From Salinimicrobium sediminilitoris (GTDB lineage Bacteria > Bacteroidota > Bacteroidia > Flavobacteriales > Flavobacteriaceae), in assembly GCF_020866905.1 (NCBI RefSeq), contig NZ_JAIVCC010000005.1, positions 608,088 to 672,087 of the forward strand: DNA of 64,000 bases. Reading direction: 5' to 3'. The notes below the pieces were generated by a model. The model did not search any database and had not been told where the DNA came from. It saw only the letters and a list, made by a program, of their open reading frames with translations. The position numbers were made by a program, and so were the translations under genes. Shown here in pieces: positions 36,586 to 45,319 of the stretch (positions are counted from its first letter, which is position 1; every line of letters begins with the position of its first letter).

Positions 36586-37956
36586 TTAATAATTAAGTAG
36601 TCCTTTTGCATGTAGCAGTGCCGTGGTAGCTCTTCGTTGTTCGAAGTAGGACTGCTGCAGTTGAAATTTTGCCTGTTCAAGATCTTTTAGAGCGTCAAGT
36701 ACCTCGTTTATAGAAGCCAAATCATTCTTGTATTGCTTATCAAGCATTTCATAAGTGGCTTCGGCCAATTCGATCTCTTTCTTTGCGATCTGTGTATTTT
36801 GTAGTGAAGACTTATATGAAAGCTCTGCTTTTATGCTGCTTAGAGCGATCATTTCTTCGGCTTCTTCGATCTGTTCCCGGTATTTCCTGCTTTCAAGTTT
36901 TGATTTGAGGCTTTGTAGCCTGGATTCGTTCCCGTCAAAAATGTTCCAGCGCACGCCCACACCTACAAACCATTGGGGATCTAAAAGAGAGAGATCGTCT
37001 TCCAGAAATTCGTAGTGTCCTTTAAGAGCTATTTTTGGAATAAAATGGCTTTTTTCCATTTTAGCTTTATAGTCGGTAGCTTTTTCTGCTTCCTCCAAAG
37101 CTTTGATTTCATTTCGTTTCTCGGCGGCCATTAGATTGTCGGGCATTACAGAGTTCAGTTCAGGCTGAAGGGCTTTTAATTGTTCTTTGTCCTCACCTGT
37201 TAGCTGATGTAAAACTTCAATCAACAAAGTTTTATTCTGGCTGAATTCTAGTTGTTTCCCCGCCAGTTGTTGCTGGGCAAGCTCGATCTTCTTTCTGCTG
37301 ATGGGTGTGGCGAGGCCATTCTCAATAGCTTTTCTAACATAGTATTCCTGCTCTTCCAGGTAATCGGCAGAGGCGGAAAGTACCTGTTCTGAAGCATTTA
37401 CGAGAGCAAGTTGATCATAGGTTTCAATGATTTTTAAGGCGATCCTGTCTTTTTCCGCCATCCCGGCGTATTTAACAGAAGCTTCTTTATGTTTTCCGGC
37501 TTTGAGGGCATTAGTGGCTTCAAAGCCGCTAAACAGTACCCAATCTACATCTACCGAAGATTTCAAAATATTCTTATCCTGCAGGTTGTCTGCCTGCTGT
37601 AGAGGAATATTTTCAGGAAAAGGGGAATTAAATGGAATACCAGCAGCTTCTTTTATAAGAAGCTTTTGAGTGGACATTAAAAGACTTTGTGTGTCTTCGT
37701 CAAAAGTAATATCATCATTTAATCTCGTGTAGCTCCCATTGAGGGTAACTTTGGGAAGAAATACCGATTTAGCCAGTTTTTGATCCACCCGGGCCTTCTC
37801 GGCATCCAGGTCATAGACATTCACGGAGTGACTTTTTTCAAGTCCTTTTTCGATAAGGACCTTAAGTGCGGGATCTAATTGCTGTGCCATCGAACTTGTC
37901 GGGAACAGAGCCATTAGCAGGCAAAAAAAGCTTATTCTTAAGAGGTTTATTTTCAT
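36586..37956 (-). CDS. TolC family outer-membrane efflux protein
   Basis: 456 residues with a signal peptide (1-24, ending SMAQ) and two repeats of alpha-helical and beta segments as in TolC, for example the helices KARVDQKLAKSVFLPKVTLNG and KTLLIEVLHQLTGEDKEQLKAL. It forms the exit duct of the efflux set and is the first gene of the operon. A Crp/Fnr-type box and a weak -7 box lie upstream. Confidence 0.92.
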   Translation of the reverse strand: MKINLLRISFFCLLMALFPTSSMAQQLDPALKVLIEKGLEKSHSVNVYDLDAEKARVDQKLAKSVFLPKVTLNGSYTRLNDDITFDEDTQSLLMSTQKLLIKEAAGIPFNSPFPENIPLQQADNLQDKNILKSSVDVDWVLFSGFEATNALKAGKHKEASVKYAGMAEKDRIALKIIETYDQLALVNASEQVLSASADYLEEQEYYVRKAIENGLATPISRKKIELAQQQLAGKQLEFSQNKTLLIEVLHQLTGEDKEQLKALQPELNSVMPDNLMAAEKRNEIKALEEAEKATDYKAKMEKSHFIPKIALKGHYEFLEDDLSLLDPQWFVGVGVRWNIFDGNESRLQSLKSKLESRKYREQIEEAEEMIALSSIKAELSYKSSLQNTQIAKKEIELAEATYEMLDKQYKNDLASINEVLDALKDLEQAKFQLQQSYFEQRRATTALLHAKGLLNY

Positions 37957-37981
37957 TGCAGCTGTTTTTATTAAAGCAGTG

Positions 37982-38026
37982 CAAATTTCCTCACTAAGCA
38001 GGCTGTATCCTTTGACCTATGTCAAA
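37982..38026 (-). promoter_or_regulatory. Crp/Fnr-type box and promoter of the tolC-hlyD-permease operon
   Basis: Inverted repeat TTTGAC-CTAT-GTCAAA (38011-38026), with 6-bp arms and a 4-bp spacer as in FNR/CRP-family sites. A weak -7 box GAAATTTG (minus strand, 37982-37989) lies downstream. From that box the palindrome centre would be about 43 bp upstream of the start, the usual position of a class II activator site. The Crp/Fnr gene adjoins it. Confidence 0.5.
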
Positions 38027-38035
38027 AAGTAAAAA

Positions 38036-38614
38036 TTAGGGTCTTTTTGGGGAGTCATTCCGACGAATGCGACTCAGTGTTTCCTGGGTCATCCCCAGGT
38101 AAGAAGCGATATGACCTAAAGAAACTCTGTTGGAGATATTGGGAAATTCAGTGAGCATGTAATCATACCGCTCTCTGGCAGTCTGGAACTGGAGGGCATT
38201 TAATTTATTGACTACCCTTGTGAGCATCTCGGTAGAAAGCAACCGTCCAAATTTTTCCATATCGTGGTATTTGGCAAAAAGGGCATCTAATTTTTCACGG
38301 GTAATGCTGTAAATGGTGGAGTCCTCAAGCATTTCGAGGTAATACAGACTTGGGACCTGCTGAAAAAAGCTTTCGATACTGGACATGAATTTACCTTCAA
38401 TAAAGAACCACTGTGTGATCTCCTTCCCGTCTTCCTTAAGGTAATAACTCCTGCCAACACCTTCTTCTATAAAGTACAATTTATTGCAAACCTGTCCCTG
38501 GGTTACCAGTGTCTTATTTTTCTGAACAATTTCTTTTTCAAAATGTGAAATAATATCCTCTAATTCTTCCGGAGGAAAAGAAACAAATTGCTTAAGAAAA
38601 TCAGAAAGATTCAT
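38036..38614 (-). CDS. Crp/Fnr family transcriptional regulator
   Basis: 192 residues. The cyclic-nucleotide-binding-like beta barrel (about 15-120) contains LVTQGQVCNKLYFIEEGVGRSYY. The HTH is short but clear (about 164-185, VSLGHIASYLGMTQETLSRIRR). No Cys cluster for an Fe-S centre is present, so it is not an oxygen-sensing Fnr. It resembles the common Bacteroidota Crp-like regulators. It lies directly upstream of the efflux operon on the same strand, and probably binds the box at 38011-38026. Confidence 0.9.
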   Translation of the reverse strand: MNLSDFLKQFVSFPPEELEDIISHFEKEIVQKNKTLVTQGQVCNKLYFIEEGVGRSYYLKEDGKEITQWFFIEGKFMSSIESFFQQVPSLYYLEMLEDSTIYSITREKLDALFAKYHDMEKFGRLLSTEMLTRVVNKLNALQFQTARERYDYMLTEFPNISNRVSLGHIASYLGMTQETLSRIRRNDSPKRP

Positions 38615-38876
38615 ATTTTTGCCCGGTCTTTTAAGAATTTTTACAAAGGTATTTATTTGAAAAGAAAGTAAAGGATCTTAAGACTGCCTTAATCTAAATT
38701 TATGTTGATCGAGTTGGGTAGTTGACCTATCACCTGTAGAAAAAATCCCCAATACTTCGGGGATTCTATATAATATTCCATGATTTTTAGTGTGCTGGCA
38801 ATTGGTATGTGAATTGCTTCTACCTCATGGGACCATCAAAATTCCATTAGCGTTTTTAAAAATTAGTAAGAAAAGA

Positions 38877-40289
38877 ATGAATAAAAATAATTTTAATCCA
38901 GCTCCCCTGGAATTAACTGCAGCCGAAGAAAATAAGAATACAGAAAACTTTGTAGAACAAGAACGAAAACCAAGGCATATTAAGGGAATAATTGTGAGGG
39001 CAAGCAGTCTTGTGCTGCTTATGAGTGCCGCTTATTTGGTATATGCTTTACAAAATGATTTTACCCGCTTCAATTTAAAGGGTATGGATTCCCAATGGGG
39101 CATGGTCCTTTTTATAATTGCGGGTGGACTTTTTCTGTTTAGGGCAGGATTCTTCTTATATAATCTTTACCTGTATTTTCGTTACAAACCGGTTGATACG
39201 GTTGCAAATGATCATCTGCCTACCTGCACGGTGATTGTGCCCGCTTATAATGAAGGAAAACAGGTTTGGGCCACTTTAATGAGTTTGGCAAAAAGTGATT
39301 ATCCTGCAGATAAACTTCAATTACTGGCCATTGATGATGGTAGTAAAGATGATACCTGGAGCTGGATGCAAAAAGCTAAAGAAGTACTTGGAGATCGTCT
39401 AAGTATTTACCAGCAACCCGTAAACCAGGGGAAACGTCATGCTCTCTACCGTGGCTTTAACTTAGGGACCGGAGAGATCTTTATCACCGTGGATAGTGAT
39501 TCTGAAGTTACCGGTGACACGCTGCGCAACCTGGTAAGCCCTTTTGTGGTGAACGAAAAATGTGGTGCGGTTGCAGGGAACATTCGGGTTCTTAACAACG
39601 GGCAGAAAGCTTTGTTGCCAAAAATGCTCGACGTAAGTTTTGTGCTGAGTTTTGAATTCGTACGTTCTGCCGAAAGTAGTCTGGAGTCTGTGTTATGTAC
39701 TCCCGGCGCATTGGCTGCATACAGAAGGGAAGCTGTTTTCGGTTGCCTTGATGAGTGGATCAACCAAACCTTTATGGGGCAGGCTTCAGATATCGGGGAA
39801 GACAGGGCAATGACCAATATGATCCTTAAGCAGGGTTACCATGTCCTCTTCCAGCGAAATGCTTTCGCCTATACAAATGTTCCCGAAAAGTATTCCGGAC
39901 TTTACAAGATGTTCATAAGATGGGGAAGGAGCAACGTACGGGAGAATATTGCCATGGCAAAATATGTGTTCACCGATTTCCGGGAAGGCTCTAAAACAGG
40001 ATCCCGTATCCTGTTCATCAACCAGGTACTAAAGTTAGTGTTGACTTATCCTTCCATTCTTTTGATGCTTTTCTTTCTTTCAATTGAACCGGTGCTGTTC
40101 ATAAGCTCAACCCTTTTTAGCATATTGATCTGGTCCAGTTTCCCGGTGCTGTTCTATGCGAAGAAGTACAAGTTATCTGAGTCATTCTGGGCATATTCAT
40201 ACAGTATTCTGTACACTTTCGGGCTATTCTGGATCACTCCTTATGCAATTGCCACGGCAAGTAAAAGGGGATGGCTAACCCGGGGTTAA
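38877..40289 (+). CDS. membrane glycosyltransferase family 2 (hyaluronan/chitin-synthase-like)
   Basis: 470 residues from ATG 38877 (MNKNNFNPAPLELT); an upstream in-frame GTG has no support. Two N-terminal helices, then a GT-A domain with IDDGSKDDTW, VDSDSEVTGD (DxD), GEDRAMTNMIL (catalytic ED) and FIRWGRSNVREN in place of the QxxRW motif, then three to four C-terminal helices. Processive enzymes of this type (NodC/HasA/IcaA-like) polymerise and export beta-linked polysaccharides. It is a single gene with its own terminator. Product unknown. Confidence 0.87.
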   Translation: MNKNNFNPAPLELTAAEENKNTENFVEQERKPRHIKGIIVRASSLVLLMSAAYLVYALQNDFTRFNLKGMDSQWGMVLFIIAGGLFLFRAGFFLYNLYLYFRYKPVDTVANDHLPTCTVIVPAYNEGKQVWATLMSLAKSDYPADKLQLLAIDDGSKDDTWSWMQKAKEVLGDRLSIYQQPVNQGKRHALYRGFNLGTGEIFITVDSDSEVTGDTLRNLVSPFVVNEKCGAVAGNIRVLNNGQKALLPKMLDVSFVLSFEFVRSAESSLESVLCTPGALAAYRREAVFGCLDEWINQTFMGQASDIGEDRAMTNMILKQGYHVLFQRNAFAYTNVPEKYSGLYKMFIRWGRSNVRENIAMAKYVFTDFREGSKTGSRILFINQVLKLVLTYPSILLMLFFLSIEPVLFISSTLFSILIWSSFPVLFYAKKYKLSESFWAYSYSILYTFGLFWITPYAIATASKRGWLTRG

Positions 40290-40315
40290 ATTCCTGAAAA
40301 CCTTTAAAGATTAAA

Positions 40316-40348
40316 AAGAGGCGTCTAAATTTTTTTTAGACGCCTCTT
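40316..40348. terminator. terminator of the GT2 gene
   Basis: 14-bp stem AAGAGGCGTCTAAA / TTTAGACGCCTCTT with a T-rich 5-nt loop and T-rich DNA after it. It lies between the GT2 gene and the convergent protease remnant, and can act in both directions. Confidence 0.88.
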
Positions 40349-40389
40349 AAATTTTTAATTTTTAGTCTTTACAGGATATGGAGGCCGCT

Positions 40390-40867
40390 TTACCAGCTCC
40401 AGCTCGCCTGATGAGGTCTTTTTATAAGATCAATAAAATAATGTGTCAGCTGGCTGGCATGGTTAAACCTTTCGTCTATGATCAAAGCCTTTTTATTGGC
40501 TTGAGGAAAGAAATAACGCTTGAAGTTTTCATGACCCTGGTAAGCTGTATTCGACACATAAACATAGGCCACCTGGCCGTTAGTCGCCTCGTCCATTTTT
40601 TTAATATTCCCTTCTATCCAGTCACGGTTCCTAAGTGCCCATTCTGTTTCTATGGGAGTTACTTTCTCTGTTCTGGAGTTATTAAGAGAAGGGGAAGAGC
40701 TTACGGTAAGGTTCACCAGTTTTCCCGCTGTGTTCTCAAAAAAGCGGAAAAGATTGTCATTTGAAATTACTTCTTCACCTTTTACCTTGAGGATGTAATT
40801 ACCTTGTTTAAAATCTGCGGTGACTAAAGTTTTATAAGATATTTTTGATCGACGATCCTCTCGCTAA
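40390..40867 (-). pseudogene. remnant of a tricorn-type (PDZ-S41) peptidase
   Basis: An open frame without an ATG runs from about 40867 to the TAA at 40390. It reads as the PDZ part (DFKQGNYILKVKGEEV, DNLFRFFENTAGKLVNLTV) and the start of the S41 domain (RNRDWIEGNIKKMDE, GQVAYVYVSNTAYQG, ALIIDERFN) of tricorn-like proteases. After DERFN the glycine-rich catalytic motif is lost (HASQL) and the frame stops about 28 residues later, without the Ser/Glu/His-bearing remainder. A TAG lies upstream and everything N-terminal is missing. It is a decayed internal fragment, not a working gene. Confidence 0.7.
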
Positions 40868-40900
40868 ATATTGTATAATTGGATCTTGAATATTTGGATG

Positions 40901-41596
40901 CTATTGTTTTATTGTAGAAAAGCCACCATCTACGTGGATAATTTGACCGGTTATCCAGGATGATCCCGGAGTTAGTAAGAAGACAGCAGCTTCTGCAATA
41001 TCTTTTGGTTTGCCTATTTTCTTTAACGGATTCTTTTGAGATTGCGCCTCCACTTTCTCCTGGGTATTTAAAAATTTACTGGCGAGATTCGTATTGGTGA
41101 GGGAAGGGGCTACTGCATTTACTCTAATGCCTGGAGATAATTCTGCTGCAAGGGATCTGGTCAATCCTTCAATCGCACCTTTAGACATGGCAACTTGTGA
41201 ATGAAAGTTAAAACCGGTTTGAACAGCAACTGTTGAAAATAGCACAATTGAAGAATCATGGCTTTTTTTCATCATTGGTAAAAGCTGTTGAATAATTTTA
41301 GTTGCACCTAAAACCTGTAATTTAAAATCTTGAATGAAGTCTTCTTCTTTAAAACGGTGGAAAGGTTTTAAATTAATACTACCGGGACAATATGCAAGAC
41401 CGTGAATTTCTTCAGGGAGATCCTCAGTATTCAAGGTTTCGGATAGAACATCCAATTTGAAATACCTTACATTTTGTCTGTCCTGGAGAATATTATTATT
41501 GTAGGTCGCCACAATATTAGCTCCTTGTTTTTCAAGTATAGTAACTATCTCTTTACCAATACCTGAAGAGCCACCAATAATTACATAATTTCTCAT
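40901..41596 (-). CDS. short-chain dehydrogenase/reductase-like protein, atypical active site
   Basis: 231 residues from ATG 41596 (MRNYVIIGGSSGIGKEIV); the 44 codons upstream are AT-rich and not SDR-like. The NAD(P)-binding motif GGSSGIG is intact. The active-site Tyr of YxxxK is Val (VAMSK), with Ser in FSTVAVQTG. The C-terminal region (SWITGQIIHVDGGFSTI) is standard. It could be a non-catalytic or unusual SDR. Substrate unknown. Confidence 0.85.
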   Translation of the reverse strand: MRNYVIIGGSSGIGKEIVTILEKQGANIVATYNNNILQDRQNVRYFKLDVLSETLNTEDLPEEIHGLAYCPGSINLKPFHRFKEEDFIQDFKLQVLGATKIIQQLLPMMKKSHDSSIVLFSTVAVQTGFNFHSQVAMSKGAIEGLTRSLAAELSPGIRVNAVAPSLTNTNLASKFLNTQEKVEAQSQKNPLKKIGKPKDIAEAAVFLLTPGSSWITGQIIHVDGGFSTIKQ

Positions 41597-41809
41597 TTCT
41601 TTTTGTTTTACACTAAAATGATTTAGACTGGTCCTTTCGGCTATTAATATTCTAAAATACTGTCTTTTCCTGAAACTGCTTAGGAAGATATTGTTTAAAA
41701 AGTATGTTTGCAAGGACTTCAGGTCCATTACCTTCCAAAAAAATAATATACCTTATTGAGATACTTTGTTCTCTCTGTTGACCCTGCATGGTTTCCCGGC
41801 CTGTTGTTG

Positions 41810-41965
41810 CTAGGATTTTTTATAGTATAATTTTCCGCTTAAGAATAATAGTATAAGCGGGATCAAACCGATTGGGCTATATTCTTCTTTCCCAAGAAAA
41901 CTCACGATTAGAAGAATTAAAGCGATAGCAAGAATCATTAAATTTTCGAAGGTACTTTTATTCAT
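41810..41965 (-). CDS. small membrane protein (51 residues)
   Basis: The frame begins MNKSTFENLMILAIALILL and ends in LYYKKS. It has two hydrophobic segments (about 9-26 and 32-45) split by a polar GKEEYSP turn. It resembles the other tiny membrane proteins at 44.2-44.5 kb in size and layout. No family recognised; coding status is inferred from the clean hydrophobic pattern and basic C-terminus. Confidence 0.5.
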   Translation of the reverse strand: MNKSTFENLMILAIALILLIVSFLGKEEYSPIGLIPLILLFLSGKLYYKKS

Positions 41966-42083
41966 ATTTTTAAATGTTTGTAGAGGATTATCCGGCTGAG
42001 GTTATTGTTTTTTTATCGAAAAGTGTTCCCACAGGGAGTAATTATTCCTTGTTCATTTTCGGAGGCATTGCAATGTTTCCGGA

Positions 42084-42163
42084 TAATGAAAGTGGGCTGT
42101 AGGGAAGATATCACTTTCCGGCATAACGGGTTTATCTTATGGAAATAAATTTAGGAAATTATC
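42084..42163. repeat. 80-bp intergenic element, copy A
   Basis: About 85% identical by eye to copy B at 47110-47189. Near its left end it contains an inverted repeat GAAAGTG ... CACTTTC. On the minus strand its other end reads CCTAAATTTATTTCC, close to a -7 box. It lies 119 bp upstream of the small gene at 41810-41965, the same kind of position as copy B has before the S41 gene. The remainder of the gap 41966-42254 holds no other recognisable feature. Confidence 0.6.
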
Positions 42164-42254
42164 CTTTTAAATATCAACCTGATGCAATTTTTAGCAGGCT
42201 CCAGCCTTGGAATTTATTTTTATCTCGATAGAGCGCATTATTGTTTACCCTATG

Positions 42255-43295
42255 TCATGTGTTTTTTCCCTTCCGCAATATTTTGACAATACGGTTATAG
42301 AAAATTTCTGATAAATTCCATTTGTATCCATCAAAATCTGTGGTATTTGTAAACTGGATTACCACAGCATCAATGTCTTTATGATACCTGGCAATACTTT
42401 GAAAGCCGGGAATTAACCCGGTATGGTCATACCCGTAAATAGAAGAATAGATCATCTGTTCCTCCCCTTCAAATAAGGAGCCATCGTTCAATGCCCTTAA
42501 GAAAATGCCAACATCTTCGGCGGTTGCCAACATAGATCCATAGTCGGTTGTTTTAATATCTTCCTCGACTCCCACGTAATAACCACTCATTACGTCATCT
42601 AAATTGACATCATGAATTGAAGCATATGTGTTCTTCAGTTCAAGGGGTAACAGAATTTCATCTTCTATATATTGAAATTTGCTCCTGCCAGTAACCTTTT
42701 CAATAAGTTCAGTAATCAATAGATAGTTAGTATTTGAATATTCATATTTTTCACCGGGTTCGAAATTTGCCTGCAAATCCAATACTCTTTCCAGTGCTTC
42801 TTCACTACTTTTTGGTAGATTGATCCAGAAATCCGGTGTGTCGGTTAAATTGGGAATGCCACTTCTGTGCTTTACCATCATTTCCAGGGTAATTCTTTCT
42901 GCATTTTCTATTCGCCCTACAAGTTCAGGAAAGTAATCAGCAACAGTTTTGCTTAAAGACAAATGCTTATCGTTGACTAGTTTTGCAATAGCAACAGCAT
43001 CATATAATTTACCAATGCTGGCTATTTTAAATAATGAAGATGAGCTTGCGGGTATTTTACGTTCCTTATCTTTCCATCCTGCTGCGTAAAATTCTGGCTT
43101 TTGACCTTCCTGGTTTATATAGACAATTACTCCATCAAATCCATAATTTGTTATCTCTTCTACCTGTTCTTCTACCGTGTCGGGTAACGGTAATATCCAT
43201 GCCTTTAATACAATCCATGGAACGAAAAAGAGGGAGATCACGGTGCCAACAATTAATGTTGTTGTGATTATGAGTTTAGTTTGTTGCCTGGTCAT
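42255..43295 (-). CDS. serine hydrolase, class C beta-lactamase-like
   Basis: 346 residues. An N-terminal hydrophobic segment (about 8-36) acts as membrane anchor or signal. The catalytic SxxK motif is SIGK (S93-K96) and the YxN motif is YSN (186-188). The third motif region is HTGLIPGF near residue 292, an H-T-G in place of K-T-G, as in many esterase- or DD-peptidase-like members. It acts outside the cytoplasm on a peptide or ester. Downstream of a DUF6090 gene on the same strand. Confidence 0.88.
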   Translation of the reverse strand: MTRQQTKLIITTTLIVGTVISLFFVPWIVLKAWILPLPDTVEEQVEEITNYGFDGVIVYINQEGQKPEFYAAGWKDKERKIPASSSSLFKIASIGKLYDAVAIAKLVNDKHLSLSKTVADYFPELVGRIENAERITLEMMVKHRSGIPNLTDTPDFWINLPKSSEEALERVLDLQANFEPGEKYEYSNTNYLLITELIEKVTGRSKFQYIEDEILLPLELKNTYASIHDVNLDDVMSGYYVGVEEDIKTTDYGSMLATAEDVGIFLRALNDGSLFEGEEQMIYSSIYGYDHTGLIPGFQSIARYHKDIDAVVIQFTNTTDFDGYKWNLSEIFYNRIVKILRKGKNT

Positions 43296-43321
43296 TTTTC
43301 ACCTAATGTTCTTTTAATTTT

Positions 43322-44071
43322 TTATTGCTTTAGTTCGTGTTGCAATAACATTATCAACTCGTTGATCTCTCTATCAAGATCTTTTCTTCGGTCTATCACG
43401 TCCTGAGTAAAGGTTAATTTCATTCCCAGAAGATTTCTTATTCTACCATCAGTTAACACTCGGTTATAATCGTTTTCTTCTTCATTTTGTATGTTAATTT
43501 CAGGAACATTAGATTTTACCAGAGGGACAAAATTTATTTCCTTCTCCAGAATATCATCAATTCGTATTTGATGGACGCTTAATCTATCCTCGAGGATATC
43601 ATTAAGTTTATTTAACCGGAATTCTAATTCTGTAAATTTTTCACTGATGCTTTTATTTTTGATCAGGCTTAATTTATCAGTGTTTTTTAAATTGTCGTAA
43701 GCGTTAAATGTTGGCTTGTCACTTTCTAAATCCCAGACGGCCCTTTTAAAAATTGAGTCGGGGATTAACACAATTTTAGTTGGGTCTGATCCAATTCCGA
43801 GAATCCTGATGAGTCTTTTTTTTAAAGTATCTTCGTTGGAAATTAATGATACAGATTGAGATCGTGCCAGGTCTAAATTTTCTAATAGATTTTTGAGAAC
43901 TACTTTTTCCTGAATTGTATCTTTTCTGTTTTCATTCCAGTTGTTTATTTGTAGAGCAATCAATATCCCAATTACAACCAAAATTATTTCTTCAATTGCA
44001 TAAAGAAGATACTTGCTGAATTTATTTTCCGATAATAATCCCCGGCGGATCTTCCTGAAGAAATTGATCAT
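43322..44071 (-). CDS. DUF6090 family membrane protein
   Basis: 249 residues. The N-terminus (INFFRKIRRGLLSENKFSKYLLYAIEEI, then a helix VVIGILIALQINNWNEN) is the hallmark of the DUF6090 family, common and unexplained in Flavobacteriia. The remainder (about 55-249) is charged and helical, probably coiled-coil, outside the membrane. It ends 26 bp before the serine hydrolase gene. Function unknown. Confidence 0.85.
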   Translation of the reverse strand: MINFFRKIRRGLLSENKFSKYLLYAIEEIILVVIGILIALQINNWNENRKDTIQEKVVLKNLLENLDLARSQSVSLISNEDTLKKRLIRILGIGSDPTKIVLIPDSIFKRAVWDLESDKPTFNAYDNLKNTDKLSLIKNKSISEKFTELEFRLNKLNDILEDRLSVHQIRIDDILEKEINFVPLVKSNVPEINIQNEEENDYNRVLTDGRIRNLLGMKLTFTQDVIDRRKDLDREINELIMLLQHELKQ

Positions 44072-44212
44072 TAGAGAATTCTTTCTCTAAATATATGATT
44101 TTAAATTAATTAGCTTGTAGACATTGTTATGCACAATTGCGAATAAAAATATGCGAGTTGCTGAATCATGGAAATTAAATTTAATCTGAATTTTTCAACG
44201 TTCTAACGTCGA

Positions 44213-44368
44213 TCACCAAACCTTTTTAACTTTGCCAATCACAAGAAGTCCAATTCCCAGCCCCATGCTGGCTCCAATCCAAAAGCCGTGGATTATTGTG
44301 TCCAGTAAATAGTGTGCTCCTATTCCTAACAGGAGAATCATTAGGCCTATTATTCTAACCTTATTCAT
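44213..44368 (-). CDS. small membrane protein (51 residues)
   Basis: Begins MNKVRIIGLMILLLGIGAHY and ends KVKKVW; two hydrophobic stretches with a Gly-rich second one. Its ATG overlaps the stop of the 60-residue ORF upstream on the strand (ATGA at 44365-44368), so the two small genes are coupled. No family recognised. Comparable paired small ORFs are frequent in flavobacterial genomes. Confidence 0.6.
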   Translation of the reverse strand: MNKVRIIGLMILLLGIGAHYLLDTIIHGFWIGASMGLGIGLLVIGKVKKVW

Positions 44369-44543
44369 TCTTGAGTGGTTTTTTATTTTTTACTCTATAA
44401 GTCAGGGATGCTGAAATAATAAAAGCAGGTACTATAAAAACATTAATTACAGTACGTGGTTCAATCCATTCATATTGTGCGAATATTATGGCTGAGAATA
44501 ATATCACATTTAAAATGTAGAATCCTGTTTTATTTATCTTCAT
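44361..44543 (-). CDS. small membrane protein (60 residues)
   Basis: Begins MKINKTGFYILNVILFSAII, with a second hydrophobic segment INVFIVPAFIISASLTY and a basic, cytosolic-type tail RVKNKKPLKNE. Its stop overlaps the next small gene's ATG. Unknown function. Confidence 0.65.
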   Translation of the reverse strand: MKINKTGFYILNVILFSAIIFAQYEWIEPRTVINVFIVPAFIISASLTYRVKNKKPLKNE

Positions 44544-44589
44544 CAGTTCTAAGTTTTTAGAAAACTATTCTTGCTATTTAAACCTTTTA

Positions 44590-45060
44590 TTAATCAAAAG
44601 CTTTTTTAAAATTGTTACGCAGTCGATATTGAAAAAACATTCCCAACAGATAAAATAAAATTCCAACTGCAATGATAATCAGTCCAATAATGAAAGTCTT
44701 ATTGTCTTCATGATATGACTTTGCTGCTAGTATGGTAATAATTCCAACTAATACAGTAAGAACAGGAAGAATAGAAATGACAGGATTTGGTCTTGTGTCT
44801 AGCATTATAGATGTGCCTTTTCCTGAACTGATTATTTTACCTTTTAAATAGGCGGTTTTCCTTTTAAAATTTGGAATATACCACGTAATATAGGTCCATT
44901 TGTCATAAGCTTCAAACTCATCCTGACTTATAAATTTCCCAACAAAACCTGAATTGCATTTCTGAAAGATATCTTCAATTCTTTGCTTTAGTGTTTCTCC
45001 CTTCAAATTAGATGGATATTTTATTCGGCTGGAATTAAGTAATTTTTCAATGATTTTCAT
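44590..45060 (-). CDS. hypothetical protein with two C-terminal membrane helices
   Basis: 156 residues. A soluble N-terminal part (1-95) contains FVGKFISQDEFEAYDKWTYITWY. Two hydrophobic helices follow (about 97-113 and 123-142), then a basic tail. I do not recognise a family. Its ATG overlaps the stop of an ATG-less frame upstream (ATGA, 45057-45060), which may be the end of a truncated partner gene. Confidence 0.7.
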   Translation of the reverse strand: MKIIEKLLNSSRIKYPSNLKGETLKQRIEDIFQKCNSGFVGKFISQDEFEAYDKWTYITWYIPNFKRKTAYLKGKIISSGKGTSIMLDTRPNPVISILPVLTVLVGIITILAAKSYHEDNKTFIIGLIIIAVGILFYLLGMFFQYRLRNNFKKAFD

Positions 45061-45236
45061 CGATATGTTTTATTCAGTTCAAGAGCTAATATAGCATTTC
45101 TATGATCCCGGGCATTCTCATTTTTCCAGTGCACCAGAACGTCTCGTACAAAAGCAGTTTGAGTGCGCAAGCTTTTCAACAATTCGTTTGAGTCCGTAGG
45201 ACATTTTAGCGTTCCCGGTGGAAACCCCGCTTTTGA
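45057..45236 (-). pseudogene. truncated coding remnant, unidentified
   Basis: An open frame of 59 codons lacks an ATG and is closed upstream by TAA (45237-45239). It reads plausibly as protein (LLKSLRTQTAFVRDVLVHW, ARDHRNAILALELNKTYR), and its stop overlaps the next gene's ATG in the manner of coupled genes. It looks like the C-terminal end of a gene whose 5' part was deleted. No family recognised; a GTG/TTG-started small protein cannot be excluded. The rest of the gap to 45319 shows nothing. Confidence 0.4.
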
Positions 45237-45319
45237 TTAGGTACTATAAGATAACATTGATTTTTTATGGAAACATTCTTCTTATTAGAAACTGTTCGAA
45301 ATTAAATAACTGTCCGGTT

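Noticed and set aside
38744-38765. Terminator or riboswitch before the glycosyltransferase
   Set aside because: Only a 7-bp AATCCCC/GGGGATT hairpin without a T run or conserved core; too little to call.
38790-38876. N-terminal extension of the glycosyltransferase from GTG
   Set aside because: The 29 extra residues are not family-like; ATG 38877 gives a normal start.
41597-41728. 44-residue extension of the SDR
   Set aside because: Rossmann fold begins at MRNYVIIGG; the upstream codons look non-coding.
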